A stretch of DNA of 64,000 nt, taken from contig NZ_CP035758.1 in NCBI RefSeq assembly GCF_004208415.1, positions 2,542,001 to 2,606,000 on the forward strand, given 5' to 3'. Shown here in pieces: positions 34,406-42,040 of the stretch. Within the stretch, counting starts at the first letter, position 1, and every line of letters starts with the position of its first letter. Below the pieces are notes generated by a model. It was not told the DNA's origin. It saw only the letters and a program-made list of their open reading frames with translations, and did not search any database. This DNA comes from Ktedonosporobacter rubrisoli. GTDB lineage: Bacteria > Chloroflexota > Ktedonobacteria > Ktedonobacterales > Ktedonobacteraceae. The position numbers were made by a program, and so were the translations under genes.

Positions 34406-35776
34406 TTAGTAACCGGGCGGTCTTTGGAATGCGCCGGTCACTTCTGTAATGGCTCTGGCCGTTGCCAGCAAACGGGATTCGCTCCACCGCTTTCCAACGA
34501 TTTGTATGCCAATAGGCAAGCCGTCCCGATCCTGTTTATAGGGGAGCACGATGGCTGGGTGCCCTGTGTAGTTGAAGAGCGTGCCATGCGCGGCGGTCAT
34601 ATAATATGAGGTTTCCTGGCCATCAACCTGTAATGGCGTGCCGGGTTCGCAGTGTGGAAACGCGGTTACCATTGAGGGGGGACAGAGCAGCACATCCCAC
34701 TTTGCAAAGAATTGCTCCCAGGCAAGAATAGACTGATCACGCAGGTGAAGCGCCTCCAGATAGTGAGCTAAAGACGTGGGAGGTTTCTGCTCGTGCTTCT
34801 CGAAGGCGCCAACCATCATACCAATCAGCTCTCCGGCCCTTGCCAGATCCTGCTGGAGATTGCTGTGAGGCAGGCTGGTTTCTTCAACCGTAGCGCATAG
34901 AGGCGTGAGCTGCCTGGCCAACTCCTCAACGGCGGCGCGAATCTCTGTAGCGACAGGGATGCCTGGAAATGTGGATGCTACAGCCACCCGCAAATGCTTG
35001 AGCTCAAGCTGAGGGATCCCTTCAATTGGCACGGGCGCAACCTCGATATCCTGTCCGTCAGGCCCGGCGATGATGCCATAGAGAAGGGCCAGGTCCTCGA
35101 CGGTTCGGGCCATGGGTCCAATGCAGGACATGATGCGTACAGGCCGCGGCCCTGGCAGGCCAGGGATTAAACCGGTGAGAGGAACGCGCTGTTCGGTTGG
35201 CTTCAGACCTGCGACGCCACAAAAATGCGCCGGAATGCGGATCGAAGCAGAAAGATCGGTGCCGATTTCAAAAGGCGTCATTCCGGCAGCCAGGGCTGCA
35301 GCTGCTCCGCCACTGGAGCCACCCGCTGTGCGTTCGACATTCCAGGGATTGTTTGTACGCTGAAAGATGGGATTGGCGGACTGATAATCTGCAAGCAGCA
35401 TAGCCACGTTTGTTTTGCCAAGCAGGATACCGCCTGCAGCTTTGAGGCGCGCTGCGACTGTGCTATCTACCTCTGGAATATAATTGGCCAGCGGTGGGAA
35501 GCCGGTGGTCGTGCGCATACCCTTCGTCGCCAGGGCATCTTTCAGGGTAAACGGCACACCGTGTAACGGTCCCCAATACTCGCCACGCGCCAGGGCTTCG
35601 TCGGCTTGCCTGGCGCGTGCATATGCGTCCTCGGCATCAATAGTAATGACGGCATTTAGCGTAGGATTATAGGCCTCGATCTGGGACAGATGGGCCTTTA
35701 GCACTTCGGTGGCTGAAACGTGGCCCGCGCGAATTGCGGCGGCCAGTTGCGTGGTACTGGAGAAAACAATATCCAT
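34406..35776 (-). CDS. Amidase (amidase signature family)
   Basis: The 456-residue protein has the complete Ser-cisSer-Lys catalytic set: Lys79 in VPFTLKDALATKG, cis-Ser154 in the TAGGSSGGAAAALAAG signature and Ser178 in the TDLSASIRIPAHFCG block. The spacing of 75 and 24 residues is the standard one for this family. The usual GGS before IR is replaced by SAS. Members hydrolyse amides, and a GatA role is unlikely because no gatB or gatC is adjacent. No signal peptide. The start at ATG 35776 is reasonable, though the upstream ribosome site is weak (GGAGCATTAGT). The gene is divergent from the XRE-cupin gene. Confidence 0.92.
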   Translation of the reverse strand: MDIVFSSTTQLAAAIRAGHVSATEVLKAHLSQIEAYNPTLNAVITIDAEDAYARARQADEALARGEYWGPLHGVPFTLKDALATKGMRTTTGFPPLANYIPEVDSTVAARLKAAGGILLGKTNVAMLLADYQSANPIFQRTNNPWNVERTAGGSSGGAAAALAAGMTPFEIGTDLSASIRIPAHFCGVAGLKPTEQRVPLTGLIPGLPGPRPVRIMSCIGPMARTVEDLALLYGIIAGPDGQDIEVAPVPIEGIPQLELKHLRVAVASTFPGIPVATEIRAAVEELARQLTPLCATVEETSLPHSNLQQDLARAGELIGMMVGAFEKHEQKPPTSLAHYLEALHLRDQSILAWEQFFAKWDVLLCPPSMVTAFPHCEPGTPLQVDGQETSYYMTAAHGTLFNYTGHPAIVLPYKQDRDGLPIGIQIVGKRWSESRLLATARAITEVTGAFQRPPGY

Positions 35777-36060
35777 ACTAATGCTCCTGCACGTCTGTTT
35801 TTGCAGCTAACAAAGTATTGAAGAAACGCTCAAATTGCTTCATCGCTATCTTGTTGCAGCTTTTGCCGGATCTTGTGAAGGCATCAATCCTGATCACTTT
35901 GAGCATTGTAGCATGCTAGGAAGAACAAAGCTTCTTCTATCTTGCGTTTCCCTTGAATTTTGGCTGACCCTGGTTCATGGCAGCGAACTTTATCATCATA
36001 TGCTCTGCTTTCTGATTTGTTATGCAGAGGACTGCGAGAACTTTTGGCGTGCTGGGCATC

Positions 36061-36100
36061 TTGACATATTCCCATATTCGAGATATAATCCCATATATGG
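36061..36100 (+). promoter_or_regulatory. Consensus sigma-70 promoter with palindromic operator, leaderless
   Basis: -35 TTGACA (36061-36066), a 17-base spacer and -10 TATAAT (36084-36089) are all exact consensus. The predicted start is 36096-36097, which is the A of ATG 36097. A perfect palindrome CCATATATGG (36091-36100) covers the start, and a related CCCATAT lies in the spacer (36071-36077). Confidence 0.85.
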
Positions 36101-36669
36101 AAAGTACTGATGGGTATAGCATATCTATGGATCGGCAGATTGCTCAGCGCCTCAAGGATTTGCGGGCTGAACGAGGCTGGTCGCTAGATGAGCTTGCCAG
36201 GCGCAGTGGCGTAAGCCGGGCTACGCTTTCCCGCCTTGAGAATGCTGAAGTGAGCCCTACGACCAGCGTCCTGAGCAAGCTATGTGCCGCTTACAATCTT
36301 ACAATGTCGCGACTGATGCGCATGATTGAGGATGACTTTGTGCCTCTTATCCGTCGAGACAGGCAGGCGATCTGGCAAGATCCGGCCATCGGGTTTAAGA
36401 GACGCCTGGTATCTCCGCCGACGCAAACGTTGGCGGCCGAGGTGCTTGAGTGTGAAATTGCCACGGGTACGCGCCTCACCTATGACAGCCCGCCGCGCCT
36501 GGGGCTGGAACACTATATGGTTCTGCTTGAGGGGCAATTGGCGGTGAACGTAAATGGACAAACCTATGATTTGCGTCCGGGTGACTGCCTGCGCTATCAA
36601 CTCTTCGGGGCCAGCGCCTTTGCAACTCCTGAGGAGTGTGCAGCCAGGTATATTCTCTTTATTCTCTAA
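36097..36669 (+). CDS. XRE family regulator with cupin domain
   Basis: Start at ATG 36097 (MESTDGYSISMDRQIAQRL, 190 residues), chosen because it coincides with the predicted transcription start; ATG 36127 is an alternative. The XRE HTH occupies about residues 13-68 (LKDLRAERGWSLDELARRSGVSRATLSRLENAEVSPTTSVLSKL). The cupin lies in about residues 105-185 (CEIATGTRLTYDSP, YMVLLEGQLAVNVNGQTYDLRPGDCLRY). Regulators of this type often bind a small ligand in the cupin barrel and repress themselves and the next gene. The GNAT gene follows 122 bases later on the same strand, a recurring partner for this type. Confidence 0.93.
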   Translation: MESTDGYSISMDRQIAQRLKDLRAERGWSLDELARRSGVSRATLSRLENAEVSPTTSVLSKLCAAYNLTMSRLMRMIEDDFVPLIRRDRQAIWQDPAIGFKRRLVSPPTQTLAAEVLECEIATGTRLTYDSPPRLGLEHYMVLLEGQLAVNVNGQTYDLRPGDCLRYQLFGASAFATPEECAARYILFIL

Positions 36670-36791
36670 GCCCGACCAGAGATAGGCGGCTCGTCGCCTT
36701 CCGATTTTTGCCATGAACTAGCTTGCCAGATAGACCCGGCGCCAATTTTCGCGGGTACTGGCCGAGCTAGTGTGTGAAAGGGAAAAGTTTT

Positions 36792-37280
36792 ATGTTGAGA
36801 TTGCGCAGTTACACTTCTGCGGATCAGGAAGCTGTCGAGCATTTGCATATTTCTGTTATTCAGCAGACCGGAGCCTATCTTGGTCGAGGTTCCTGGGATG
36901 ATGATGTCTATGCTATTGAGGAAGCCTATCTCAAGAATGGGGGAGAATTTCTGGTAGGAGAATGCGATGGTCTTCTTGTTGCTATAGGGGCCTTGAAGCG
37001 CACAGGTATAGAGCGGGCCGAGATCAAGCGCATGCGTGTCCATCCTGACTATCAGGGTCGCGGCTATGGCCAGCGCATTCTAGAAGCGCTCGAAGCCCGT
37101 GCGCGTGCTCTCGGCTATCGGATCTTGCATCTTGATACCTCGATTCTGCAGACCGCGGCCCAGCGGCTTTACGAAAAAAACGGCTATCACGAAGTTGGTC
37201 GGGATATCTACCAGCAGGAGGTTGATAGGGGGAGCTATCAACCTCTTGAGGTGATCCTGTATGAAAAACAATTAGCATAA
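36792..37280 (+). CDS. GNAT family N-acetyltransferase
   Basis: Start at ATG 36792 (MLRLRSYTSADQEAV, 162 residues) with AAAGGGAAA upstream. Motif A is IKRMRVHPDYQGRGYGQRILEALEARA (QxxGxG, about residues 80-106) and motif B is HLDTSILQTAAQRLYEKNGYHEVGR (about 114-138), the pattern of classical single-domain GNAT enzymes. It probably acetylates an amine-bearing small molecule or peptide. It lies behind the XRE-cupin regulator and is almost surely co-regulated with it. The stop at 37280 is only 16 bases from the convergent oxidoreductase gene. Confidence 0.92.
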   Translation: MLRLRSYTSADQEAVEHLHISVIQQTGAYLGRGSWDDDVYAIEEAYLKNGGEFLVGECDGLLVAIGALKRTGIERAEIKRMRVHPDYQGRGYGQRILEALEARARALGYRILHLDTSILQTAAQRLYEKNGYHEVGRDIYQQEVDRGSYQPLEVILYEKQLA

Positions 37281-37296
37281 AATTTAGCGGCCCGGT

Positions 37297-38193
37297 TTAG
37301 CGAAAGTCATTTTCGACTAAATCCGCATTCACGCCAGCTCCGGCCCTACTTCCTGCCGCCGCCGCGATAATGAGTTGCGCGGGCGCATCAAGCGAGGTAT
37401 CACCGGCAGCATAGACGCCCGGAACGCTAGTCCTGCCAAGCTGATCAATGACGATTCCACCTTGCGCGTTCATCTCACAGCCAAGCTCCGCACCAATGGG
37501 GGTAGCCTGGAATAAGTGTGTGAAGACAAAGCCTCCTTCGCGTTGAATCTCTCTCTGATTGGCAAAAATTACTCGTTCCAGCTGTCCATTCTTGCCAACC
37601 AGTGCTCTAATTGGGTCCTCTATAACCTGTATCTCTTTTTTGCGCAGCGCTTCTTTTTGCTCGTCTGTCAGAATTTGATGCCCATTTGTGCATATAACGA
37701 GATCTCGGCTCCAATTCCATATGAGCTTCGCGTGGAAAGCGTGCTCCTCAGCGATGGCGATCAGAGGCCGATCCCTGAGCTCCCAACCGTCGCAATATGG
37801 GCAGCTAAACAGGCTTTTCCCATAAAAGTCATGAATGCCCTCTATCTCAGGGAGCGTCTCTTTCAAGCCTGTAGCAAGGATCACGGTCCTGGCCTGGTAT
37901 GCTGGCTGGCCAGCAACGACAATTTCAAAAGAGTTCTCCTGCTTATGTACAGCTGTGACGAGGCCCTGCTGGAATGTTGCCGAGGGATATTTGCTGATTT
38001 CCTGGTGGGCAAGAGCTCTGAACTCGTCAGGCTTTACTCCATCGCGCGTCAAAAAGCCATGCGACTCCTGCGTTACAGCATTTCTTGGCTGATTGGCGTC
38101 AAAAACTATCACACTTCTTTTGGCTCGACCCAGCACAAGCGCAGCATTTAAACCCGCCGGTCCGCCGCCGATAATTGCACAATCAATCATCAT
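37297..38193 (-). CDS. Thioredoxin-reductase-like NAD(P)/FAD oxidoreductase
   Basis: The 298-residue protein has an N-terminal FAD-binding motif (CAIIGGGPAGLNAALVLGRAK, about residues 5-25), the redox CPYC motif in SLFSCPYCDGWELRD (about residues 130-133) and the GVYAAGDTS motif of the second FAD contact, close to the C-terminus. This is the thioredoxin-reductase/AhpF-like class, but the NADPH domain between them (LIWNWSRDLVICTNG) is divergent, so the partner may not be a thioredoxin. It transfers electrons to a disulfide or an unknown acceptor. Its upstream region contains a promoter with a symmetric operator but no regulator gene. Confidence 0.9.
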   Translation of the reverse strand: MMIDCAIIGGGPAGLNAALVLGRAKRSVIVFDANQPRNAVTQESHGFLTRDGVKPDEFRALAHQEISKYPSATFQQGLVTAVHKQENSFEIVVAGQPAYQARTVILATGLKETLPEIEGIHDFYGKSLFSCPYCDGWELRDRPLIAIAEEHAFHAKLIWNWSRDLVICTNGHQILTDEQKEALRKKEIQVIEDPIRALVGKNGQLERVIFANQREIQREGGFVFTHLFQATPIGAELGCEMNAQGGIVIDQLGRTSVPGVYAAGDTSLDAPAQLIIAAAAGSRAGAGVNADLVENDFR

Positions 38194-38222
38194 AGTTTAC
38201 TATCCTCTCCTTTTTAAAGACT

Positions 38223-38392
38223 TTATAGACTCTAGATATCTATAATGCTGAGAAAAAAATATGTGATAAGAGAAGCCACGAAATACAGGCCGCCTTGCAG
38301 ACCACCTCTGCTTGCTTTCACCTATTTTAGTTCTCGCCTTACTATTATAGACTCGATGAGTCCATAATAGAACATCTGGGAGATATTGTCAA
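38223..38392 (-). promoter_or_regulatory. Promoter and two related operators of the oxidoreductase gene
   Basis: On the minus strand, -35 TTGACA (38392-38387), 17-base spacer, -10 TATTAT (38369-38364). A 29-base dyad (38342-38370) with arms CTATTATAGACTC and GAGTCCATAATAG (12 of 13 paired) overlaps the -10 and start. A second TTATAGACTC half-site begins at 38223. This gives a leader of about 165 bases. The rest of the 368-base gap is empty. Confidence 0.65.
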
Positions 38393-38561
38393 GGGAAACT
38401 ATCTGGCAAAGTTGCCGCACTGGCTTGAAATATGGGCATGTGTGTATCTCTCAAGGGGCATAAAGAGACAGCTAGCGAGTTGCTAACTGCCTCATGAGCT
38501 TTGCGTTAATACGATAGGCATGATAGGTCAAATATGGGTCTATCGCATCAAGAGGGAAGGA

Positions 38562-39047
38562 TCAGGCGTTTCGCTGCGCTTCCCAGAGTTGAACGTTGTT
38601 GCGCATCTGGGCGATATGCACAAGCGTATGTTCAGTATATGTTTGTAGCAAATCGTCGAGGCTCAGCTCACCATTTTCGGGATGCTTGACCGTATTGCGC
38701 CAGCTACTTTCTGGCAAGAGCGTGAGCAATTGATACGTCGTGAGTCGCAGTAAGCTGAAGAGATTGAGGGCATCTTCAGGGCTTTGTTCAGGGTAATGAA
38801 GCTGCTCAGCAAACTGCTCCTGGTCATAGAGACCGACTGTAGAGCCCGGTTCGGCAATTGCTTTGCGTATGCGGATAAAACCGTTGGCCTCGGCATCGGC
38901 GAGATGAATAATGATTTCATGGATGCTCCATTCATGTGGGGCGGGTTTAAAGTGCCAGGCCTGACGCGGAAACGTCTCTAGTGCCTGGCGAACCTCATCA
39001 TAGGCCTGCGAGTAACGCTGAAGGAGCGCCTGTCGTTCTGTTACCAT
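38562..39047 (-). CDS. DinB family protein
   Basis: The 161-residue all-helical protein has the DinB/YfiT four-helix bundle layout. Probable metal ligands are the histidines in HEWSIHEIIIHLADAEA (about residues 38-54) and in YTEHTLVHIAQMRNN (about 137-151), the canonical three-His pattern with HxxxH in the last helix. Members act as metal-dependent hydrolases or thiol-S-transferases for bacillithiol or mycothiol; the substrate here is unknown. Single gene on the minus strand. The start ATG 39047 is preceded by AAGGATAGTAAGGACT, a weak ribosome site. Confidence 0.85.
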   Translation of the reverse strand: MVTERQALLQRYSQAYDEVRQALETFPRQAWHFKPAPHEWSIHEIIIHLADAEANGFIRIRKAIAEPGSTVGLYDQEQFAEQLHYPEQSPEDALNLFSLLRLTTYQLLTLLPESSWRNTVKHPENGELSLDDLLQTYTEHTLVHIAQMRNNVQLWEAQRNA

Positions 39048-39262
39048 AGTCCTTACTATCCTTGCTTGATTAATTTATGACTAACCTCTTCTCTTGAAAC
39101 GAACGGGCAAGCCAAAACGTCCCGTCTACAGAGGCGTGCTATACTATACTATCCTCTATTTGGGAGGATTTGTGCAAAACTCATAAAGGCTTTTTGCCAG
39201 GAAAAAGCTGTTAGAGTTATATTGTTTTATAACATTTTGTACTTTGGGAAAGGAGTGCGTTA

Positions 39263-39499
39263 ATGGCAACCGCTGGTGATGCACCCAGCTTTGAGCGGGA
39301 TATCAAGCCGCTATTTCGCGAAGATGATCGAGATGCCATGGATTATGTGTTTGACCTCTGGAAATATGAGGATGTACGCGCAAATGCGCAGAACATCCTC
39401 GAACGCATAGAAGATGGTTCAATGCCCTGCGACGAGGAATGGCCTGAAGAGCGCCTTGAGCTTCTGCGCCGCTGGATTGAGACTGGCATGTCGGCCTGA
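39263..39499 (+). CDS. Conserved small acidic protein, 78 residues
   Basis: I recognise the sequence style (SFERDIKPLFREDDRDAMDYVFDLWKY, then ILERIEDGSMPCDEEWPEERLELLRRWIE) as a small family in soil bacteria that is usually annotated as hypothetical. The chain is acidic, helical, with one Cys in MPCDEEWP and a Trp-rich C-terminal helix. The SFERDIKPLF start and the RRWI end recall the helical region of cytochrome-c-like domains, but no CxxCH is present. AAAGGAG precedes ATG 39263. It is upstream of the thiamine operon and ends in a hairpin, so it is a separate transcript. Confidence 0.7.
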   Translation: MATAGDAPSFERDIKPLFREDDRDAMDYVFDLWKYEDVRANAQNILERIEDGSMPCDEEWPEERLELLRRWIETGMSA

Positions 39500-39505
39500 A
39501 TCTCT

Positions 39506-39541
39506 TTGCTTGCTCAACCACTACAATGGCTGAGCAAGCAA
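39506..39541 (+). terminator. Perfect 11-bp hairpin, U-less
   Basis: TTGCTTGCTCA (39506-39516) and TGAGCAAGCAA (39531-39541) pair perfectly around a 14-base loop, beginning 7 bases after the stop at 39499. No U-tract follows. It separates the small gene from the riboswitch transcript. Confidence 0.6.
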
Positions 39542-39745
39542 CGGAAACTTCAAGCTGTTGGATGCGCCAGGCCAGTTGTATAGAGCGAGTCATGTAGGTT
39601 ATAATTATTATGTGAGATGTTTGTTTGCTCTGCTTTGATCTGCAAGTAAAAGTTTAAGAAGAGATAAGAAGCTTCCCTCTCAAGCTTGCTAAGGGCAAAT
39701 AGATCTCAGAGACAATAGATCTTATAAAATACTAACTGTCAACGT

Positions 39746-39845
39746 GTGCTAGGGGAGCCTGGTGCAGCCAGGCTGAGAACGCCACCGTTATGTGTGGGGA
39801 CCCTTTTGTGAACCTGATCTGGATAATGCCAGCGAAGGGAATGCA
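39746..39845 (+). promoter_or_regulatory. TPP riboswitch aptamer
   Basis: The conserved thi-box segments are visible in order: GGGGAGCCTGGTG (39752 on), the GGCTGAGAAC core (39771-39780), then ACCCTTTTGTGAACCTGATC and CTGGATAATGCCAGCGAAGGGAA up to about 39840. These fit the two arms sensing the pyrimidine and pyrophosphate of thiamine diphosphate. The aptamer lies upstream of thiG, with an unusually long 240-base stretch before the start codon that must contain the expression platform. Confidence 0.93.
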
Positions 39846-40084
39846 GCCGTTATGAATTACTATCAGACCGCATTGTTGCGACGAAATCAGCTCTTCAGCC
39901 CTTCTATTACTCTTTTACGAGCCTGCGTCTCTTCCCTCCCCTTTTATTGGCATATTGCGATCGCTGCTATGGTTAGTAAAGGTCTGACCGGCAAGGTAGA
40001 TAGCTCGTCAAACTGTAAGCAGATCTTCAGTTTGTATTCACCGAAGCAACTTGAAACGTGCTCGTTTAGAAAGGCGAAGAAGAG

Positions 40085-40867
40085 ATGGAAGATAACCTGA
40101 AAATTGGCGAACGTGAGTTTCAGTCGCGCTTGTTGCTGGGAACTGGAAAGTATCGTAGTTTTGAGGAGATGCAAGCGTCTTTGGCGGCAAGTGGAGCTCA
40201 AATTATTACTGTAGCCTTGCGCCGCCTTGATCTCTCGCGGCCCCAGGAGCCGGGATTGCTTGATTATATTGATCCTGCTCGCTATGTGATTCTGCCCAAT
40301 ACCGCTGGTTGCAAAACTGCCGAAGAGGCTGTGCAGACCGCCCGCCTTGCCGCCGCTATGGGATTGCCGCGCTGGGTTAAATTAGAAGTTATCCCTGATC
40401 CTCGCTACCTGCTGCCCGATCCTCTGGCTACCCTGGAGGCTACTAGAATTCTTGTCGCCGAAGGCTTCGACGTCTTGCCCTATATCAACGCTGATCCCGT
40501 ACTTGCGCTGCACCTGCAAGATGCTGGGGCTGTCACGGTTATGCCGCTGGGCTCACCGATTGGTTCTGGGCAAGGCTTGCTGAATCTCCCCCAGATCCAG
40601 ATTATTATTGAGCAGGCACGTGTTCCGGTTGTGGTAGACGCAGGTATAGGAGCGCCATCAGATGCCGCGCTGGCTATGGAATTAGGGGCCGCTGCTTGTT
40701 TGATCAATACAGCGGTGGCGCAGGCCAAAGATCCTTTGCAGATGGCGCGTGCTATGAAACTTGGTGTAGAGGCTGGCCGGGCCAGCTATCTGGCCGGTCG
40801 TATACCTCGTCAGCCATACGCCTCGGCTAGTAGCCCGACCAGTGACCTGGCCGTAACCGCCAGTTAA
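40085..40867 (+). CDS. thiG: Thiazole synthase ThiG
   Basis: The 260-residue TIM-barrel protein matches ThiG throughout: [46 protein letters not shown], the active-site lysine in [17 protein letters not shown], and [31 protein letters not shown] with the phosphate-binding loop. ThiG joins DXP, dehydroglycine and ThiS thiocarboxylate to make the thiazole phosphate of thiamine. It normally works with ThiH or ThiO to supply dehydroglycine; neither is present in this window. Preceded by the TPP riboswitch, which should shut the operon when thiamine diphosphate is plentiful. Length is typical (about 255-270). Confidence 0.96.
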   Translation: MEDNLKIGEREFQSRLLLGTGKYRSFEEMQASLAASGAQIITVALRRLDLSRPQEPGLLDYIDPARYVILPNTAGCKTAEEAVQTARLAAAMGLPRWVKLEVIPDPRYLLPDPLATLEATRILVAEGFDVLPYINADPVLALHLQDAGAVTVMPLGSPIGSGQGLLNLPQIQIIIEQARVPVVVDAGIGAPSDAALAMELGAAACLINTAVAQAKDPLQMARAMKLGVEAGRASYLAGRIPRQPYASASSPTSDLAVTAS

Positions 40868-41013
40868 GCACCAAATGCTTCAATCTGGTAAATGCCTGAA
40901 GGCCGATCCTTATAGTAGCTGCAGGATGCGGTGGTGAGTATATTCTCGATCTCTTGAGCTGTAGGGCCTTCCCGACATGGTGAAGTAGAGAGGCTTCAGG
41001 AAGATGAGTTGTA

Positions 41014-41694
41014 ATGAGTAAGCTGCAACTAACCTATCCGGTTTTGTGCCTGGTGACCGATCCAGACATAACTAATCTCTATGAAAAGGTAGACGGAGCG
41101 TTAGCCGCAGGGGTGACTATGCTGCAGTTGCGTGGGCATGGGCAGAGTGCACGCGAGCTCTATAAACTTGGCCTGACGCTGTGTGCCTTGTGCCAACGCT
41201 ATAACGCCACCTTTATCGTCAATGATCGCATTGACGTCGGGCTGGCGTGTGGCGCTGACGGTTTTCAGCTAGGTGTGCGCAGCCTGCCCCCTGGCACGGT
41301 ACGCCGGCTTGTTGGCGAGCGCTATTTACTCGGAGCCTCGATTCACACTACACGAGAGGCGCTACAGGCAACTGCCGATGGAGTTGATTTTTTGCTGGCT
41401 GGGACCATCTTTCCTTCGGCCTCGCATCCTGGGGATTTGCCTGCCGGTCCCGCCCTGCTTCGCTCGATCAGGGATTGTGTACCCAATCTCCCATTACTGG
41501 CAATTGGAGGCATTACCCATCTGAATGCGAAGCAGGCTATAGAAGCCGGGGCCTCTGGTATTGCGGTTATCTCCGCGATCCTGGCGGCAGAGGATATTGA
41601 GCAAGCTGTCGGCTCCTTGCGGGCAGCTATTCATCGAAGCTTAGAGAATAACGGAAAGGGACAAGATGAGCGAGAAGGCTCAGGAAGCGAGTGA
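41014..41694 (+). CDS. thiE: Thiamine phosphate synthase ThiE
   Basis: The 226-residue TIM-barrel protein couples the HMP pyrophosphate and thiazole phosphate to thiamine phosphate. Family blocks are visible: TMLQLRGHGQSARELY near the N-terminus, FIVNDRIDVGLACGADGFQLG (about residues 68-88), the AGTIFPSASHPG loop that coordinates the pyrophosphate, and LLAIGGITHLNAKQAIEAGASGIAVIS. The 146 bases between thiG and thiE contain no recognised element. The 3' end overlaps thiS by 29 bases, so the two are tightly coupled. It belongs to the riboswitch-controlled unit. Confidence 0.94.
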   Translation: MSKLQLTYPVLCLVTDPDITNLYEKVDGALAAGVTMLQLRGHGQSARELYKLGLTLCALCQRYNATFIVNDRIDVGLACGADGFQLGVRSLPPGTVRRLVGERYLLGASIHTTREALQATADGVDFLLAGTIFPSASHPGDLPAGPALLRSIRDCVPNLPLLAIGGITHLNAKQAIEAGASGIAVISAILAAEDIEQAVGSLRAAIHRSLENNGKGQDEREGSGSE

Positions 41695-41899
41695 GGCCAT
41701 CACGATTATTGCCAATGGTCAGCCACATACGATCGAGGCTGGCTGTAGCATTGCACACTTTTTAGCGACGTTGCATATTCGGCCCGAATATGTAGTGGCG
41801 CAGCTGGATGGCGCGATTGTGCCACGCAATGTACTTGATAAAACGCTGCTGATGGAAGGTCAACGCCTGGAAATCGTTACGATGGTTGGTGGTGGCTAA
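41666..41899 (+). CDS. thiS: Sulfur carrier protein ThiS
   Basis: The 77-residue protein is a ubiquitin-like fold (ITIIANGQPHTIEAGCSIAHFLATLHI, then EYVVAQLDGAIVPRNVLDKTLLMEGQRLEIVTMVGGG). It ends in Gly-Gly, the residues that are adenylated and thiocarboxylated before sulfur transfer to ThiG. The N-terminus is about 10 residues longer than usual. It overlaps thiE by 29 bases and has a strong start at ATG 41666 within the end of thiE (AAAGGGACAAG upstream). No thiF is next to it, so the activating enzyme is elsewhere. Confidence 0.95.
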   Translation: MSEKAQEASEAITIIANGQPHTIEAGCSIAHFLATLHIRPEYVVAQLDGAIVPRNVLDKTLLMEGQRLEIVTMVGGG

Positions 41900-42040
41900 C
41901 TTCTCGACAAGCGTACCATGCCAGGCAAGAGGCAAAGTCGTTTCTACTATAATAGATTATTGAGTTAGCAGAAAAAATGCGCAGGGTTGTCAGGTTCTGG
42001 AGCATCTAAAGGAGAAAGACTATAAGGAGGTTTACCTACT

